From positions 1 to 33,930 of the forward strand of contig JAFRCW010000053.1 in the NCBI GenBank assembly GCA_017404145.1: a DNA stretch of 33,930 nt, written 5' to 3'. The translations under genes were made by a program, and so were the position numbers. Source of the stretch: Ruminococcus sp. Lineage in GTDB: Bacteria; Bacillota; Clostridia; Oscillospirales; Acutalibacteraceae. The notes beneath the pieces are model-generated. The model worked only from the letters and a program-made list of their open reading frames with translations. It was not told the DNA's origin and did not search any database. Positions 24,917 to 32,558 of the stretch are shown here, piece after piece (the stretch's first letter is position 1; the number at the start of each line of letters is the position of its first letter).

Positions 24917-24944
24917 TTGACTAATCCAAAAATTGCGGTAGAAT
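24917..24944 (+). promoter_or_regulatory. rnz promoter
   Basis: TTGACT (24917-24922), a 16-base spacer and TAGAAT (24939-24944), with a CGGAG ribosome site at 24974. Confidence 0.6.
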
Positions 24945-24984
24945 AGAATTGACTTAAAAATCAACAACCGAAACGGAGTTTCAT

Positions 24985-25911
24985 ATGATCGATATCACCT
25001 TCATCGGCACGGGCGCACTGATGCCCCTGCCCGACCGAGCGCTGATCAGCGTCTTTCTCAGACATATGGGAAAAAGCGTCCTCTTCGACTGCGGAGAGGG
25101 TACCCAGTCCGCGGCAAAAAAGGCAGGCGTCAATCTGCAGGGCGTTGACCTGATCGCGCTGACGCACTATCACGGCGATCACATTCTCGGTCTGCCCGGG
25201 CTATTGCAGTCGCTCTCGTGCTTCGGCAGAACCGATCCGCTGTACATCACGGGACCCAAGGGACTTTATGAACACCTCGCTCCGATCCTCGCCCTGTGTA
25301 CGGAGATCCTTTTTGAAGTCAGACTGATTGAAACGCCGCAGGACGGGCTGGATCTGTCCGCACTGGGCTTTGCGCAAGGCGCGTATCTCTCCGCCTTTTC
25401 AACCAACCACCGCATCGAAAGCCAAGGCTATGTGTTCACACTGAAACGAAAGGGGAAATTCCTCAAAGAGAAAGCGGACGCGTTAAATATCCCTCCCATG
25501 CTGCGCGGAAAGCTGTTTCAGGGAGAAAGCATCGAGCTGGACGGCAGGATCGTTCTCCCCTCTGATGTGATGAGCCCCGAGAGAAAGGGGATCAAGGTGG
25601 TTTATTCCGGCGATACGACCTGTTGTGACAGCCTGACAGAAAACGCGAAAGGCGCAGATCTCTTTATCTGTGAAGCGACCTTTGCCGAGGACGAACACGC
25701 CGACAAAGCGCATCAGCACGGGCATATGACCTACCGTATGGCGGCAAAAACGGCAAAAGAAGCAAATGTCAAACAACTGTACCTTGCCCACTTCTCCCCC
25801 CGCGTTACCGAACCCGAAGCGTTTATCGCTAACGCAATAGAGGAATTTGAAAACACCGTCATCGCCGAGGACGGAACGAGCACGACTCTGTATTTTGAAA
25901 ATACAGAATAA
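24985..25911 (+). CDS. rnz: Ribonuclease Z (tRNA 3'-processing endonuclease)
   Basis: A 308-residue metallo-beta-lactamase-fold endonuclease that removes tRNA 3' trailers. The zinc motif THYHGDHILGLPGLL is near residues 60-74, preceded by 'FDCGEGTQ' near 33-40. Further ligands are in 'YSGDT' (~208-212) and 'LAHFSPR' (~269-275). 'EATFAEDEHADKAHQHGHM' supplies the conserved glutamate-histidine region. Length is normal for the short RNase Z form. The stop codon lies inside the first unit of heptamer array B. Confidence 0.96.
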   Translation: MIDITFIGTGALMPLPDRALISVFLRHMGKSVLFDCGEGTQSAAKKAGVNLQGVDLIALTHYHGDHILGLPGLLQSLSCFGRTDPLYITGPKGLYEHLAPILALCTEILFEVRLIETPQDGLDLSALGFAQGAYLSAFSTNHRIESQGYVFTLKRKGKFLKEKADALNIPPMLRGKLFQGESIELDGRIVLPSDVMSPERKGIKVVYSGDTTCCDSLTENAKGADLFICEATFAEDEHADKAHQHGHMTYRMAAKTAKEANVKQLYLAHFSPRVTEPEAFIANAIEEFENTVIAEDGTSTTLYFENTE

Positions 25912-25947
25912 TGAAAACTGAATAATGAATAATGAATAATGATTGTT
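25906..25947 (+). repeat. Heptamer array B at the rnz stop, then companion motif
   Basis: Units GAATAAT, GAAAACT, GAATAAT, GAATAAT, GAATAAT and a degenerate GATTGTT. The rnz TAA lies in unit 1. GTTACTCGCTACGCTCGGAC and AAT follow (25945-25967), matching the motif after array A with three differences. Confidence 0.8.
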
Positions 25948-25992
25948 ACTCGCTACGCTCGGACAATCGACAATTATAATATTACGAAAAGA

Positions 25993-26024
25993 AAAGCAGG
26001 AGCTTCAGATTGAAACTCCTGCTT
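25993..26024. terminator. Bidirectional terminator between rnz and the DUF4428 gene
   Basis: Stem GCAGGAG..CTTCA / TGAA..CTCCTGC (25996-26022). Leftward it is followed by TTTTCTTTT, rightward by a weaker T-rich stretch. Confidence 0.75.
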
Positions 26025-26071
26025 CATTATTTGTAACAACAAGAATCGGGTGCGGGCAGAGCCCGCCCTAA

Positions 26072-26106
26072 ATTATTCATTTTTCAGTATTCATTATTCA
26101 CTATTT
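26072..26106 (-). repeat. Heptamer array C at the DUF4428-gene stop
   Basis: Leftward units AAATAGT (containing the TAG stop), GAATAAT, GAATACT, GAAAAAT, GAATAAT. Confidence 0.78.
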
Positions 26107-26871
26107 CAAGGGGCTTCCGCAGTACTGGCAGCAGCCGGAGGAATCGGGCGTGGTGTTCGCGCCGCAGTAGGGGCAGTGCATCACGGTCGGCGCAGCGGAA
26201 GCGGCGGCTCTTTCAGCCTCTATCTCATCGCGCGCCTGCTGGCGGGCGCCCAAGAGCGCGTCCTTGATCTCTTTGCACATATCGTCATACTGCTTGAACT
26301 CGCGGTTGTATTCGGGATTGGGCTTCTGGAACTCCGGTACCGCGCCGTCGTTGATACTGACGGAAGAGGAATTGAGCTGTACCTTGATAGAATCGAAATA
26401 CGGATGATTCACGTGAATGATCAGCTCAAAGTCATAGCTCCAGGTATAGCGCGGAGGATTGTAGCTGACATAGTTGCCCTGCGCGTCCTTTCTCTTCTCC
26501 TCGTCGGCGTCCTCGTCGATGTTGATATCCACGCCGGTCACCATCGCGTAGTCCAGCACGTCGGGATTCGCCTCGACGATGTTTCTCGCGCGGGTCACGA
26601 TGAACTGCTTCTTGTCCTCATCGAGCAGGATCTTGGTGTCGGAGCCGTAGGTGCGGGTGGTGCGAAATTGAGCTACCGCGTTCTTGTTCTCCTCACGGTA
26701 GGCAAGCTGCTCTTTGATGTCCTCGACGGTAGAATTTCTTCTGTCCGAGAAGAACGGCGAAAGCTTCGCGGCGCAGTTTTTGCAGAGGTTGCCGTCCTCG
26801 AGCTTACGGTTGCCGAGCAGTCCGATCTTTTCTCCGCAGATGCTGCAGTATTTTTTGTCAAAAAGTCCCAT
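26101..26871 (-). CDS. DUF4428 zinc-ribbon protein
   Basis: A 256-residue cytoplasmic protein. The N-terminus (~1-50: 'KKYCSICGEKIGLLGNRKLEDG', then CKNCAAKL) is a two-CxxC zinc ribbon like DUF4428. The middle (~75-190) looks like a beta-rich domain, judged from 'DFELIIHVNHPYFDSIKVQL'. A short helical, Ala/Glu-rich linker leads to a second zinc ribbon at the C-terminus (CPYCG..CQYCG). Such double-ribbon proteins are common in Firmicutes but have no established function. It has its own convergent 3' end with rnz. Confidence 0.82.
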   Translation of the reverse strand: MGLFDKKYCSICGEKIGLLGNRKLEDGNLCKNCAAKLSPFFSDRRNSTVEDIKEQLAYREENKNAVAQFRTTRTYGSDTKILLDEDKKQFIVTRARNIVEANPDVLDYAMVTGVDINIDEDADEEKRKDAQGNYVSYNPPRYTWSYDFELIIHVNHPYFDSIKVQLNSSSVSINDGAVPEFQKPNPEYNREFKQYDDMCKEIKDALLGARQQARDEIEAERAAASAAPTVMHCPYCGANTTPDSSGCCQYCGSPLK

Positions 26872-26960
26872 AGGTATTCTCCTTTTTTGTCGAATTTTTT
26901 GCTACGGTTTCATTATAAAGATTTTTTCGACAGATTACAAGTGAAAACTGAAAATAATTG

Positions 26961-26994
26961 AAAAAGCAGGACAAAGAATCTCTCTTTGCCCTGC
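26961..26994 (-). terminator. Terminator of the 27016-27960 lipoprotein gene
   Basis: Leftward GCAGGGCAAAG / CTTTGTCCTGC (26966-26994, one G-T pair) followed by TTTTTC. Confidence 0.8.
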
Positions 26995-27015
26995 CTGTTT
27001 TTATGTTGGAAAGCA

Positions 27016-27960
27016 TTATTTGAAGCTGACGGTGTTGAGGAAGGTATCGAACGCCGCAAAGGACTCTTCCGTGCGGGTGGTGCCCCATCCGCTGCTCTTT
27101 CCGCTGTTTCTGATCTCATAGACGTCGCTGCCCTGCTGGGTCATATACTCATAGGGAGCGTCCGCGTTGGAATCCACAAGAACGGAATAGGTAACGCCGT
27201 TTACTTCCTTATCCTCATACTCTTTATCCTCTTTGTGTAAGGCTTCTATGGTCGTGTTCTTGTACACGCGTACCACAAAGCGGAAGTCGAGATCGTCGGG
27301 GTCTGCTCCGAACTTCCACATCACGCTCTTCTTGGTCAGCTCGCCCGCGGCGGTCTCGGTCACGGTCGTGCTGTATGCCGCCAGCGGCAGTGTATTGTCT
27401 AAGGTATAGCTGACGCCTTCGATCTCGGTATCGTCTGTCGCGGCGTCGGTGTTATCGGTAAAGCTGATCCCGTTCAGCGCTGCGTCGAGCTTCTCTCTGC
27501 CGCCCTCGGGAGCGGTGTATTCCACACCGAATACATCTTCGCCGTCCTGAGTGAACGACTGATAAGCGCCGTCGTAGTTGAAGATCATAAAGGTCTTTCC
27601 GGCGTATTCCGCGGTTTCATGCTCTTGAGACTCGGCAGCCTCCATCATATTCTGTCCCTCTGTCGCATACGCATAGGTGACCGATTCATCGTCGGAAATG
27701 TTGAAGGTCACGTTCTTCTCCTTGATGGTACCGTCCGCCAGCATATTGATAAAACGCTCGGCGCTCTCAAAGGTCTCGGGAGCGGAAAAGCTCATTTTCA
27801 TCACGCCGGTTTCGTCGGCGATCGTCTGAGGACCGGGCGCTTCGGTGACCTCCTCCGCAGCGCTGCCCGAGGCGCCGGATTCACCGGTCGGACCGGAGGA
27901 GCAGGCGGCAAGCGCCGCAACCATTGTCAAAGCCAGTAATAAAGCCAATAATTTTTTCAT
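27016..27960 (-). CDS. Hypothetical lipoprotein
   Basis: A 314-residue predicted lipoprotein. Signal residues 1-19 are followed by lipobox LAAC and a Gly/Ser/Glu-rich spacer (~20-50). The mature part appears to be two related beta-rich halves. Each pairs a strand-rich segment with an ending like 'YDGAYQSFTQDGEDVFGVEY' or 'YEYMTQQGSDVYEIRNSG', and then 'LDAALNGISF' or 'FDTFLNTVSF'. This suggests an internal duplication. I recognise no catalytic motif or named family. It has an AAGGAG site and its own terminator. Confidence 0.75.
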   Translation of the reverse strand: MKKLLALLLALTMVAALAACSSGPTGESGASGSAAEEVTEAPGPQTIADETGVMKMSFSAPETFESAERFINMLADGTIKEKNVTFNISDDESVTYAYATEGQNMMEAAESQEHETAEYAGKTFMIFNYDGAYQSFTQDGEDVFGVEYTAPEGGREKLDAALNGISFTDNTDAATDDTEIEGVSYTLDNTLPLAAYSTTVTETAAGELTKKSVMWKFGADPDDLDFRFVVRVYKNTTIEALHKEDKEYEDKEVNGVTYSVLVDSNADAPYEYMTQQGSDVYEIRNSGKSSGWGTTRTEESFAAFDTFLNTVSFK

Positions 27961-28042
27961 AATGCATTCTCCTTTTTGGCGCGTAACGTTTTTGCGCCGG
28001 ATTCATCCATATTATAAACCAAAACAAAGCAGAATTCAAGGG

Positions 28043-28072
28043 AAAAACGGGACGGTCTTTTAAACCGTCCCG
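28043..28072 (-). terminator. Terminator of the secreted hydrolase operon
   Basis: Leftward CGGGACGGT / ACCGTCCCG (28048-28072) followed by TTTTT, about 18 bases past the EEP gene stop. Confidence 0.88.
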
Positions 28073-28089
28073 CTGTCATCTTCAGATAT

Positions 28090-29190
28090 TCAGTTTAACT
28101 GAAATTTCATCACAACGGGGTTATGGTCGGAATAGAGGAATCCGTTGTCGATGATGTTCATATAGGTAGGAGTAATGTTATCGGACACCATAAAGCCGTC
28201 TACGATGACGGTGAAGCATTCGTCGGAGTAGGGTACGTCACAGTTGCGGCAGGAGGGCGTCACCATACCGGAGGCATAGTCGGTCACCTTGGAGATCCCT
28301 TCGGGGATCAGCTCGTCGGGGAACGCCGCCGCCCAGGAATACTCCTCCGAATAGCTCTCGTTGAACACATCCTTGGAGTCGACGGTAAAGTCATGGTTGA
28401 AGTCGCCCGCGGCGATCACATAGTTGCCTTTGTCATACTCTTCTTTCATCTCGTTGAAAAGCATGGTCATCTGCTGTGACTGCAGATCGCCGTCGGTACC
28501 GTAGGCGGAGAGGTGCAGATTGATCAGCACCAATTCCTTGCCGTTGTCTGTTTTTGCTCTCGAAACCGAATAGCAGCGGTCGAGGTCAAAGAACTTGGAA
28601 AAGCTCTCGGAGATCGGCAGGCTTCTTCTGACGGATTCTGTCAGTTCGAAATCGGCGAGCGTAAAGATTCCGGAGTTGGCAAAGCCGTGCGGCTGCAGCG
28701 GAGGCACCGCAAGGAACGCCGAGTGGAAATTGCGCGCGAAAACGCTGTCATAACCTTTAAAAGAATCGTTGAGCATCTGACGCTGGTCGACATGGTAGCT
28801 TCTGGTAGAATCGTCGTCGATCTCCTGGAAGAACACGACGTCGGGGTTTTGCTCTTTGATCAGATCGGCGGAGCCGTCGATACACGCAGCCACGCTCTCT
28901 TTGGACGCCGCCCAGCTCTGTGTGCCGCCGTCCATAAAGAAGGTGTAGTCCGGCGTATAAGCGCCGAAGCCGAGGTTAGCGGTCACAGCGGTATATTCCG
29001 TACCTGTCTGTACCTCTTTGATCTGCGCTTCGTGATAGACGTCAAGAACCTGATTGTCTTCGATACGGTTATAGGAGAGCAGCAGATACGCCACATAGCC
29101 GCCGGCTGCAATAAGAATCACCAGAAGAATAACGATCGGAATTTTCCACCATTTGAATCTTTTCTTTTTCCTTTTCTGATCTCTCGCCAT
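28090..29190 (-). CDS. Membrane-anchored endonuclease/exonuclease/phosphatase-family protein
   Basis: A 366-residue EEP-fold hydrolase. A very basic N-terminus (~1-16) precedes one membrane helix (~17-38), so by the positive-inside rule the catalytic domain faces outward. EEP motifs: 'TANLGFG' (~65), 'FFQEIDDDS' with the metal-binding Glu (~118-122), 'INLHLSAYG' (~218-226), 'AAGDFNHD' (~253-260) and 'SDHNPVVMKF' at the end with the catalytic His. The fold serves DNases, sphingomyelinases and phosphoinositide phosphatases, so the substrate is open. Its ATG is 2 bases after the upstream stop, with a GGGAGAG site inside that gene, implying coupling to the IdeS-like protease gene. Confidence 0.88.
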   Translation of the reverse strand: MARDQKRKKKRFKWWKIPIVILLVILIAAGGYVAYLLLSYNRIEDNQVLDVYHEAQIKEVQTGTEYTAVTANLGFGAYTPDYTFFMDGGTQSWAASKESVAACIDGSADLIKEQNPDVVFFQEIDDDSTRSYHVDQRQMLNDSFKGYDSVFARNFHSAFLAVPPLQPHGFANSGIFTLADFELTESVRRSLPISESFSKFFDLDRCYSVSRAKTDNGKELVLINLHLSAYGTDGDLQSQQMTMLFNEMKEEYDKGNYVIAAGDFNHDFTVDSKDVFNESYSEEYSWAAAFPDELIPEGISKVTDYASGMVTPSCRNCDVPYSDECFTVIVDGFMVSDNITPTYMNIIDNGFLYSDHNPVVMKFQLN

Positions 29191-29192
29191 TC

Positions 29193-30980
29193 TTACTCTC
29201 CCGTTTCATAATTTTTTATTTCACCGATACTGACGCTGCCGATATCTATCATCGCAATATACTTCTGGATCGCGGTGACGGAAAGGATATTCAGGCCCTC
29301 TCCGTACAGATCGCCTCTTTCTGTGATCCCGCCGTCCACATCGGCTATCAGAAGCGCAAGAACCTTTTGGATCACCGTCGCGTCCAGCACGGTGATCTCC
29401 CAGTCGCCGTCCGCATCGCCCGCCATATATTTTGCGGGATCGGTCACCACCGAGAAATCCACCGTGTAGGTGTTATTATAATAGTATGCTTCCTGTGCCT
29501 GATGATCCGCGTCAAACTGTACCGTCAGGGTGTAGTCGCCCTTCTTCAGCCCCTCCGCGGAGAACCGAATCGCGTTGATAAAACTCGAAGGATTCAGGGA
29601 AGCGGTAAACATCCTTTCAAAAGACAGGTCGGTACCCGATATGCTCGCCGTCAGCGTATGAAAAGGACTGGCGGAAAAAACATAGTCGCCGACATTTTCG
29701 ATAACAGGCGTGATATAAACGGTGTCGCCGAGCATAAACTCTTCGGTGTAGCGTCCGTTTTCGCTGTCGGACAGAAAGACATTTCTCACCGCGACGTCCG
29801 CCGTAGTCGTCTTATTCATAGTTGCCTGCGCGTCGGTCTCCGTTTCGATGTCGTCGCTGTAGGGGATCAGATAGTCAAAGTCATACAGCGCACAGACGTT
29901 ATATCCGTCGGTATAAGAAAATGTACTGTATTCTTCATAGTCCGTCACTTCATCAAAGTAAGACAGACGATAGAGGTCAAGCTCATTTTTCGCCTGTCTG
30001 CGGTCGGTATAACCGCGGTTATACTTATCGGAATCGGAGTCGGAGATAAAGATCATATCATAGTACGCTATGTCATCCGGCTCATAGGCTTCGTCTGTGA
30101 CAGCGCCCCATATCGTTACTTCGTGACCGCCGACGTCGCTGCCGTTAATGAATATCTCTACACCCAGTCCGACGCCGCAGCCATCTCTGAGCGCCGCCAG
30201 AATGTAACTGATACCGGCATAATCGTCATAGATCTCTATATGATTCATCGCTCTGTCATAAGCGTAGTCCGTAAGATACGCTCCCGATGAACCGTAGTTC
30301 TTCACCTGAGCTACATCATCGGCAATCCTTTCAAAGGTGTTGACGCCGTTGAAGAACCAGCCCAAGCCGTATTCTACGTTATTGCCGTTATCCGTAAAAC
30401 CGTCCACATACGCGTCAAAGATATCGTCCTCTGTCGCAAAGCCCGCCTGCGCTCCCCAGCCGGTGTAGGAAAGGATATTGGAGCACGCAGCCGCCCAGCA
30501 AAGGTTGTCGTCCTCTGTATCGTTGATCGTTTTCTCCGCGTCGATAAAGCTCAGATCCTCCAGCGACAGGGTTTCGTCAACGCCGCTGTAGCTGTCGATG
30601 ATCCTCTGCTGGGTCTCCTCGATATTCTCCGCGGTCAATCCCGCGAGAAACACGTTTTTGGTGGTTTCGGGAATCGTAAACTCTGCAGAATAATACTCCG
30701 TAAATTCCACTTCGAGTAAAGATTTTTCCCGATAGAAAACTTCATAGCTCTCTATGGTATCCCGGTAGGAAGCGTCGTCTATCGCTTCGATATCGGGAGC
30801 CGCGGCGTAGTCGAGCGTCTCGCCGTTTGAAAAACTGATCTCGGTATGCACTTCATCGGGAACATCGGCGCAAAGCGCGACCTCGGCAAGCTCGGTTTCA
30901 TACGCCGAGACAGAAAGAGATATGCCCGCCGTCAGGCATATGATCAGTAAAACGCTGAGGATTTTGACGGTTATCTTCAT
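29193..30980 (-). CDS. Secreted IdeS/Mac (C66)-like cysteine protease with dockerin
   Basis: A 595-residue exported protein. Signal peptide ~1-26; pro-region ~27-150. The protease-like domain (~155-370) has Cys161 in NLCWAAACSNIL, His286 in GGHEVTIWGA and Asp314/Asp316 in FISDSDSD. The His-x-x-x-x-Trp-Gly-Ala and Asp-Ser-Asp-Ser patterns match, from memory, the IdeS immunoglobulin protease of streptococci (Cys94, His262, Asp284/286). A CARDB-like beta domain (~395-512) and a type I dockerin (~520-578) follow. The first dockerin loop is intact (DADGDWEITVLD); the second is degenerate (Tyr and Glu replace ligands, no closing Asp). The target protein is unknown. Middle gene of the GH25-protease-EEP operon. 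Confidence 0.8.
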   Translation of the reverse strand: MKITVKILSVLLIICLTAGISLSVSAYETELAEVALCADVPDEVHTEISFSNGETLDYAAAPDIEAIDDASYRDTIESYEVFYREKSLLEVEFTEYYSAEFTIPETTKNVFLAGLTAENIEETQQRIIDSYSGVDETLSLEDLSFIDAEKTINDTEDDNLCWAAACSNILSYTGWGAQAGFATEDDIFDAYVDGFTDNGNNVEYGLGWFFNGVNTFERIADDVAQVKNYGSSGAYLTDYAYDRAMNHIEIYDDYAGISYILAALRDGCGVGLGVEIFINGSDVGGHEVTIWGAVTDEAYEPDDIAYYDMIFISDSDSDKYNRGYTDRRQAKNELDLYRLSYFDEVTDYEEYSTFSYTDGYNVCALYDFDYLIPYSDDIETETDAQATMNKTTTADVAVRNVFLSDSENGRYTEEFMLGDTVYITPVIENVGDYVFSASPFHTLTASISGTDLSFERMFTASLNPSSFINAIRFSAEGLKKGDYTLTVQFDADHQAQEAYYYNNTYTVDFSVVTDPAKYMAGDADGDWEITVLDATVIQKVLALLIADVDGGITERGDLYGEGLNILSVTAIQKYIAMIDIGSVSIGEIKNYETGE

Positions 30981-31000
30981 ATGTACTGCTCCAAATCGAT

Positions 31001-31025
31001 ATTTTGGGGGGTCCCAAAATTTTTT
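31001..31025 (+). terminator. Hairpin with plus-strand T run between GH25 and protease genes
   Basis: ATTTTGGG-GGGT-CCCAAAAT (31001-31020) followed on the plus strand by TTTTT. In the leftward transcript it is an intercistronic hairpin without a T run. It may shape mRNA processing or stop antisense transcription. Confidence 0.5.
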
Positions 31026-31033
31026 CTATTTAC

Positions 31034-32443
31034 TTATTCATAAACAGGCTCATACTCGGGAGAATGAACATTGATCTGATCGAGAGGAATCCCCGCGATA
31101 CAGCTGATCTCCTCCACTGCGCCCGAAGCCGCGACAAGCTCCTCTCCATCCGGATCGATATCGTCGATCGCGCTGTAGCTGACGATATTGGTAAAGCCGT
31201 CCTGCGCTTCGTCAACACATCCGGATGCGGCATAGCCTGACGCCGCCCAGTTGTTGTAGCCGCCTCTCTTGATGATAGAGGGGTAGTCCTTATACATAAA
31301 GTTCTTGTCGATCGTACCGACGCCCGAGATAGAGTTGGACTCAAGGAAGTTGACCTCGCCGCCGTACTGCCACATACCCAGTCGGTCCGCTCTGCCGGGA
31401 TACTCACACTCCGAGTTCCACTGGGCGTACCAGATGTCGTAGTTGTTGAGCAGAGAATTATCGTTGAGCTTGTTCTTCATATAATCCAGATTGGTATAGA
31501 GGATGGGATAATATCCCGCGCTCTGCACCCCGGAGAGGAAGGTTTTGCAGATATTGACCAGCAACGTGTTGGAGGGGAAGCCGTGACGCTGCTTATAACC
31601 GTCGGCGTCCTCCATATCAAAGGCTACGGGAAGGGTAGGCTTCTTGTTCTTCAAGAGTCTCTTGACATGCGCCACTTCACTTTGTGCTTCTGTCAGGTTC
31701 AAAGCGTAAGAATAGAGATAGGTTCCCCACGGCATACCGATTTTTTCCGCTTTCTTGACGGTGCTTTCGAACTGGCTGTCATCCTGATAGGTCAGATCGT
31801 CGCCATAGCCGCAGCGGATCATGACGAAGTCAAAACCCGCCGCTTTGACCTTATTCAAATCGATATCTCCGTTCGCCCAGGAGGTGTCAACGCCCTTCAA
31901 GGTCTTAAAGGGTTCTGTGGGGGTCTCTGTCGGAGGCTCTGTAGGCGGATCTGTGGGAGGCTCTGTGGGAGGATCCGTAGGCGCTTCGGTGGGTTCTTCT
32001 GTCGGGGGTTCTGTCGGCTCCTCAGTAGGCTCATCCGTCGGGAGCTCTGTCGGAGGTACTGTCTCTTCGGTAGCGGGCTCTGTCGGGTCGACAGGCTTGG
32101 GGAAGAGCTTATCCAAAAAGCTCTTCGTCACGCTCGCGTGGATCGGATACGCCACATAGTATTTGGCAAGCCACTTCTGGATGATGACCGCGTCGATGAC
32201 GGAAAGCACATAGTCGTGATCCGCGTCCGCCGCGTCAAGATTATTCTCAGCAATTGCGGTAACCTGCGCCAGATGCTTCTGGATCAGCGTCGCGTCTATG
32301 ACCGAAACTTCTCCGTCGCCGTCGGCGTCACCTAAGATAAACGCCTTTTCTTCCGTGGCATTCGCAGAAAAGCTCATCATCATTACTGACATCAGTAATA
32401 CGCAGATCAGCGCTATTGCGACGCCGCCTTTCATTTTTCTCAT
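31034..32443 (-). CDS. Dockerin-bearing GH25 lysozyme
   Basis: A 469-residue secreted muramidase. Signal peptide ~1-30. The dockerin at ~37-95 has two intact loops (DADGDGEVSVID and DADHDYVLSVID). A Pro/Thr/Glu linker (~115-180) of PTE/PTD repeats follows. The GH25 domain (~183-385) starts GVDTSWANG with the first catalytic Asp, shows the DxE pair in VAFDMEDADGY, and ends around 'MWQYGG'. About 70 further residues with two Cys have no recognised domain. It should cleave the MurNAc-GlcNAc bond of peptidoglycan. ATG 32443 is preferred over a GTG three codons earlier because AAGGTGAT lies just upstream. It heads the hydrolase operon. Confidence 0.93.
   Translation of the reverse strand: MRKMKGGVAIALICVLLMSVMMMSFSANATEEKAFILGDADGDGEVSVIDATLIQKHLAQVTAIAENNLDAADADHDYVLSVIDAVIIQKWLAKYYVAYPIHASVTKSFLDKLFPKPVDPTEPATEETVPPTELPTDEPTEEPTEPPTEEPTEAPTDPPTEPPTDPPTEPPTETPTEPFKTLKGVDTSWANGDIDLNKVKAAGFDFVMIRCGYGDDLTYQDDSQFESTVKKAEKIGMPWGTYLYSYALNLTEAQSEVAHVKRLLKNKKPTLPVAFDMEDADGYKQRHGFPSNTLLVNICKTFLSGVQSAGYYPILYTNLDYMKNKLNDNSLLNNYDIWYAQWNSECEYPGRADRLGMWQYGGEVNFLESNSISGVGTIDKNFMYKDYPSIIKRGGYNNWAASGYAASGCVDEAQDGFTNIVSYSAIDDIDPDGEELVAASGAVEEISCIAGIPLDQINVHSPEYEPVYE
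31905..32090 (-). repeat. Coding tandem repeat for the Pro-Thr-Glu linker
   Basis: Degenerate 12- and 24-base units encode PTEEPTEPPTEEPTEAPT-type sequence. Such linkers separate dockerin and catalytic modules and are prone to length change. Confidence 0.8.
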
Positions 32444-32456
32444 TGTTATCACCTTG

Positions 32457-32489
32457 TTTCTGTTTTTTGATGTTTCTGTTTTTTTGATG
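32457..32489 (-). repeat. Direct repeat in the GH25 leader
   Basis: Two copies, 16 and 17 bases long, of CATCAAAAAACAGAAA (leftward) lie side by side between the promoter and the ribosome site. Confidence 0.6.
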
Positions 32490-32501
32490 ATTTATTTTTC
32501 T

Positions 32502-32530
32502 ATTTTAGCATATTGTTTTCAAAAATACAA
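32502..32530 (-). promoter_or_regulatory. Promoter of the GH25-protease-EEP operon
   Basis: Leftward TTGTAT (32525-32530), a 17-base spacer and TAAAAT (32502-32507); start expected near 32495. Confidence 0.6.
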
Positions 32531-32558
32531 GTAAAATCTGCATTTATTCCTATGATTG

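Noticed and set aside
26941..26960. A tenth heptamer array (GAAAACT, GAAAATA) on the plus strand
   Set aside because: Only two units, the second imperfect, and its orientation opposes the neighbouring gene; left out of the count.
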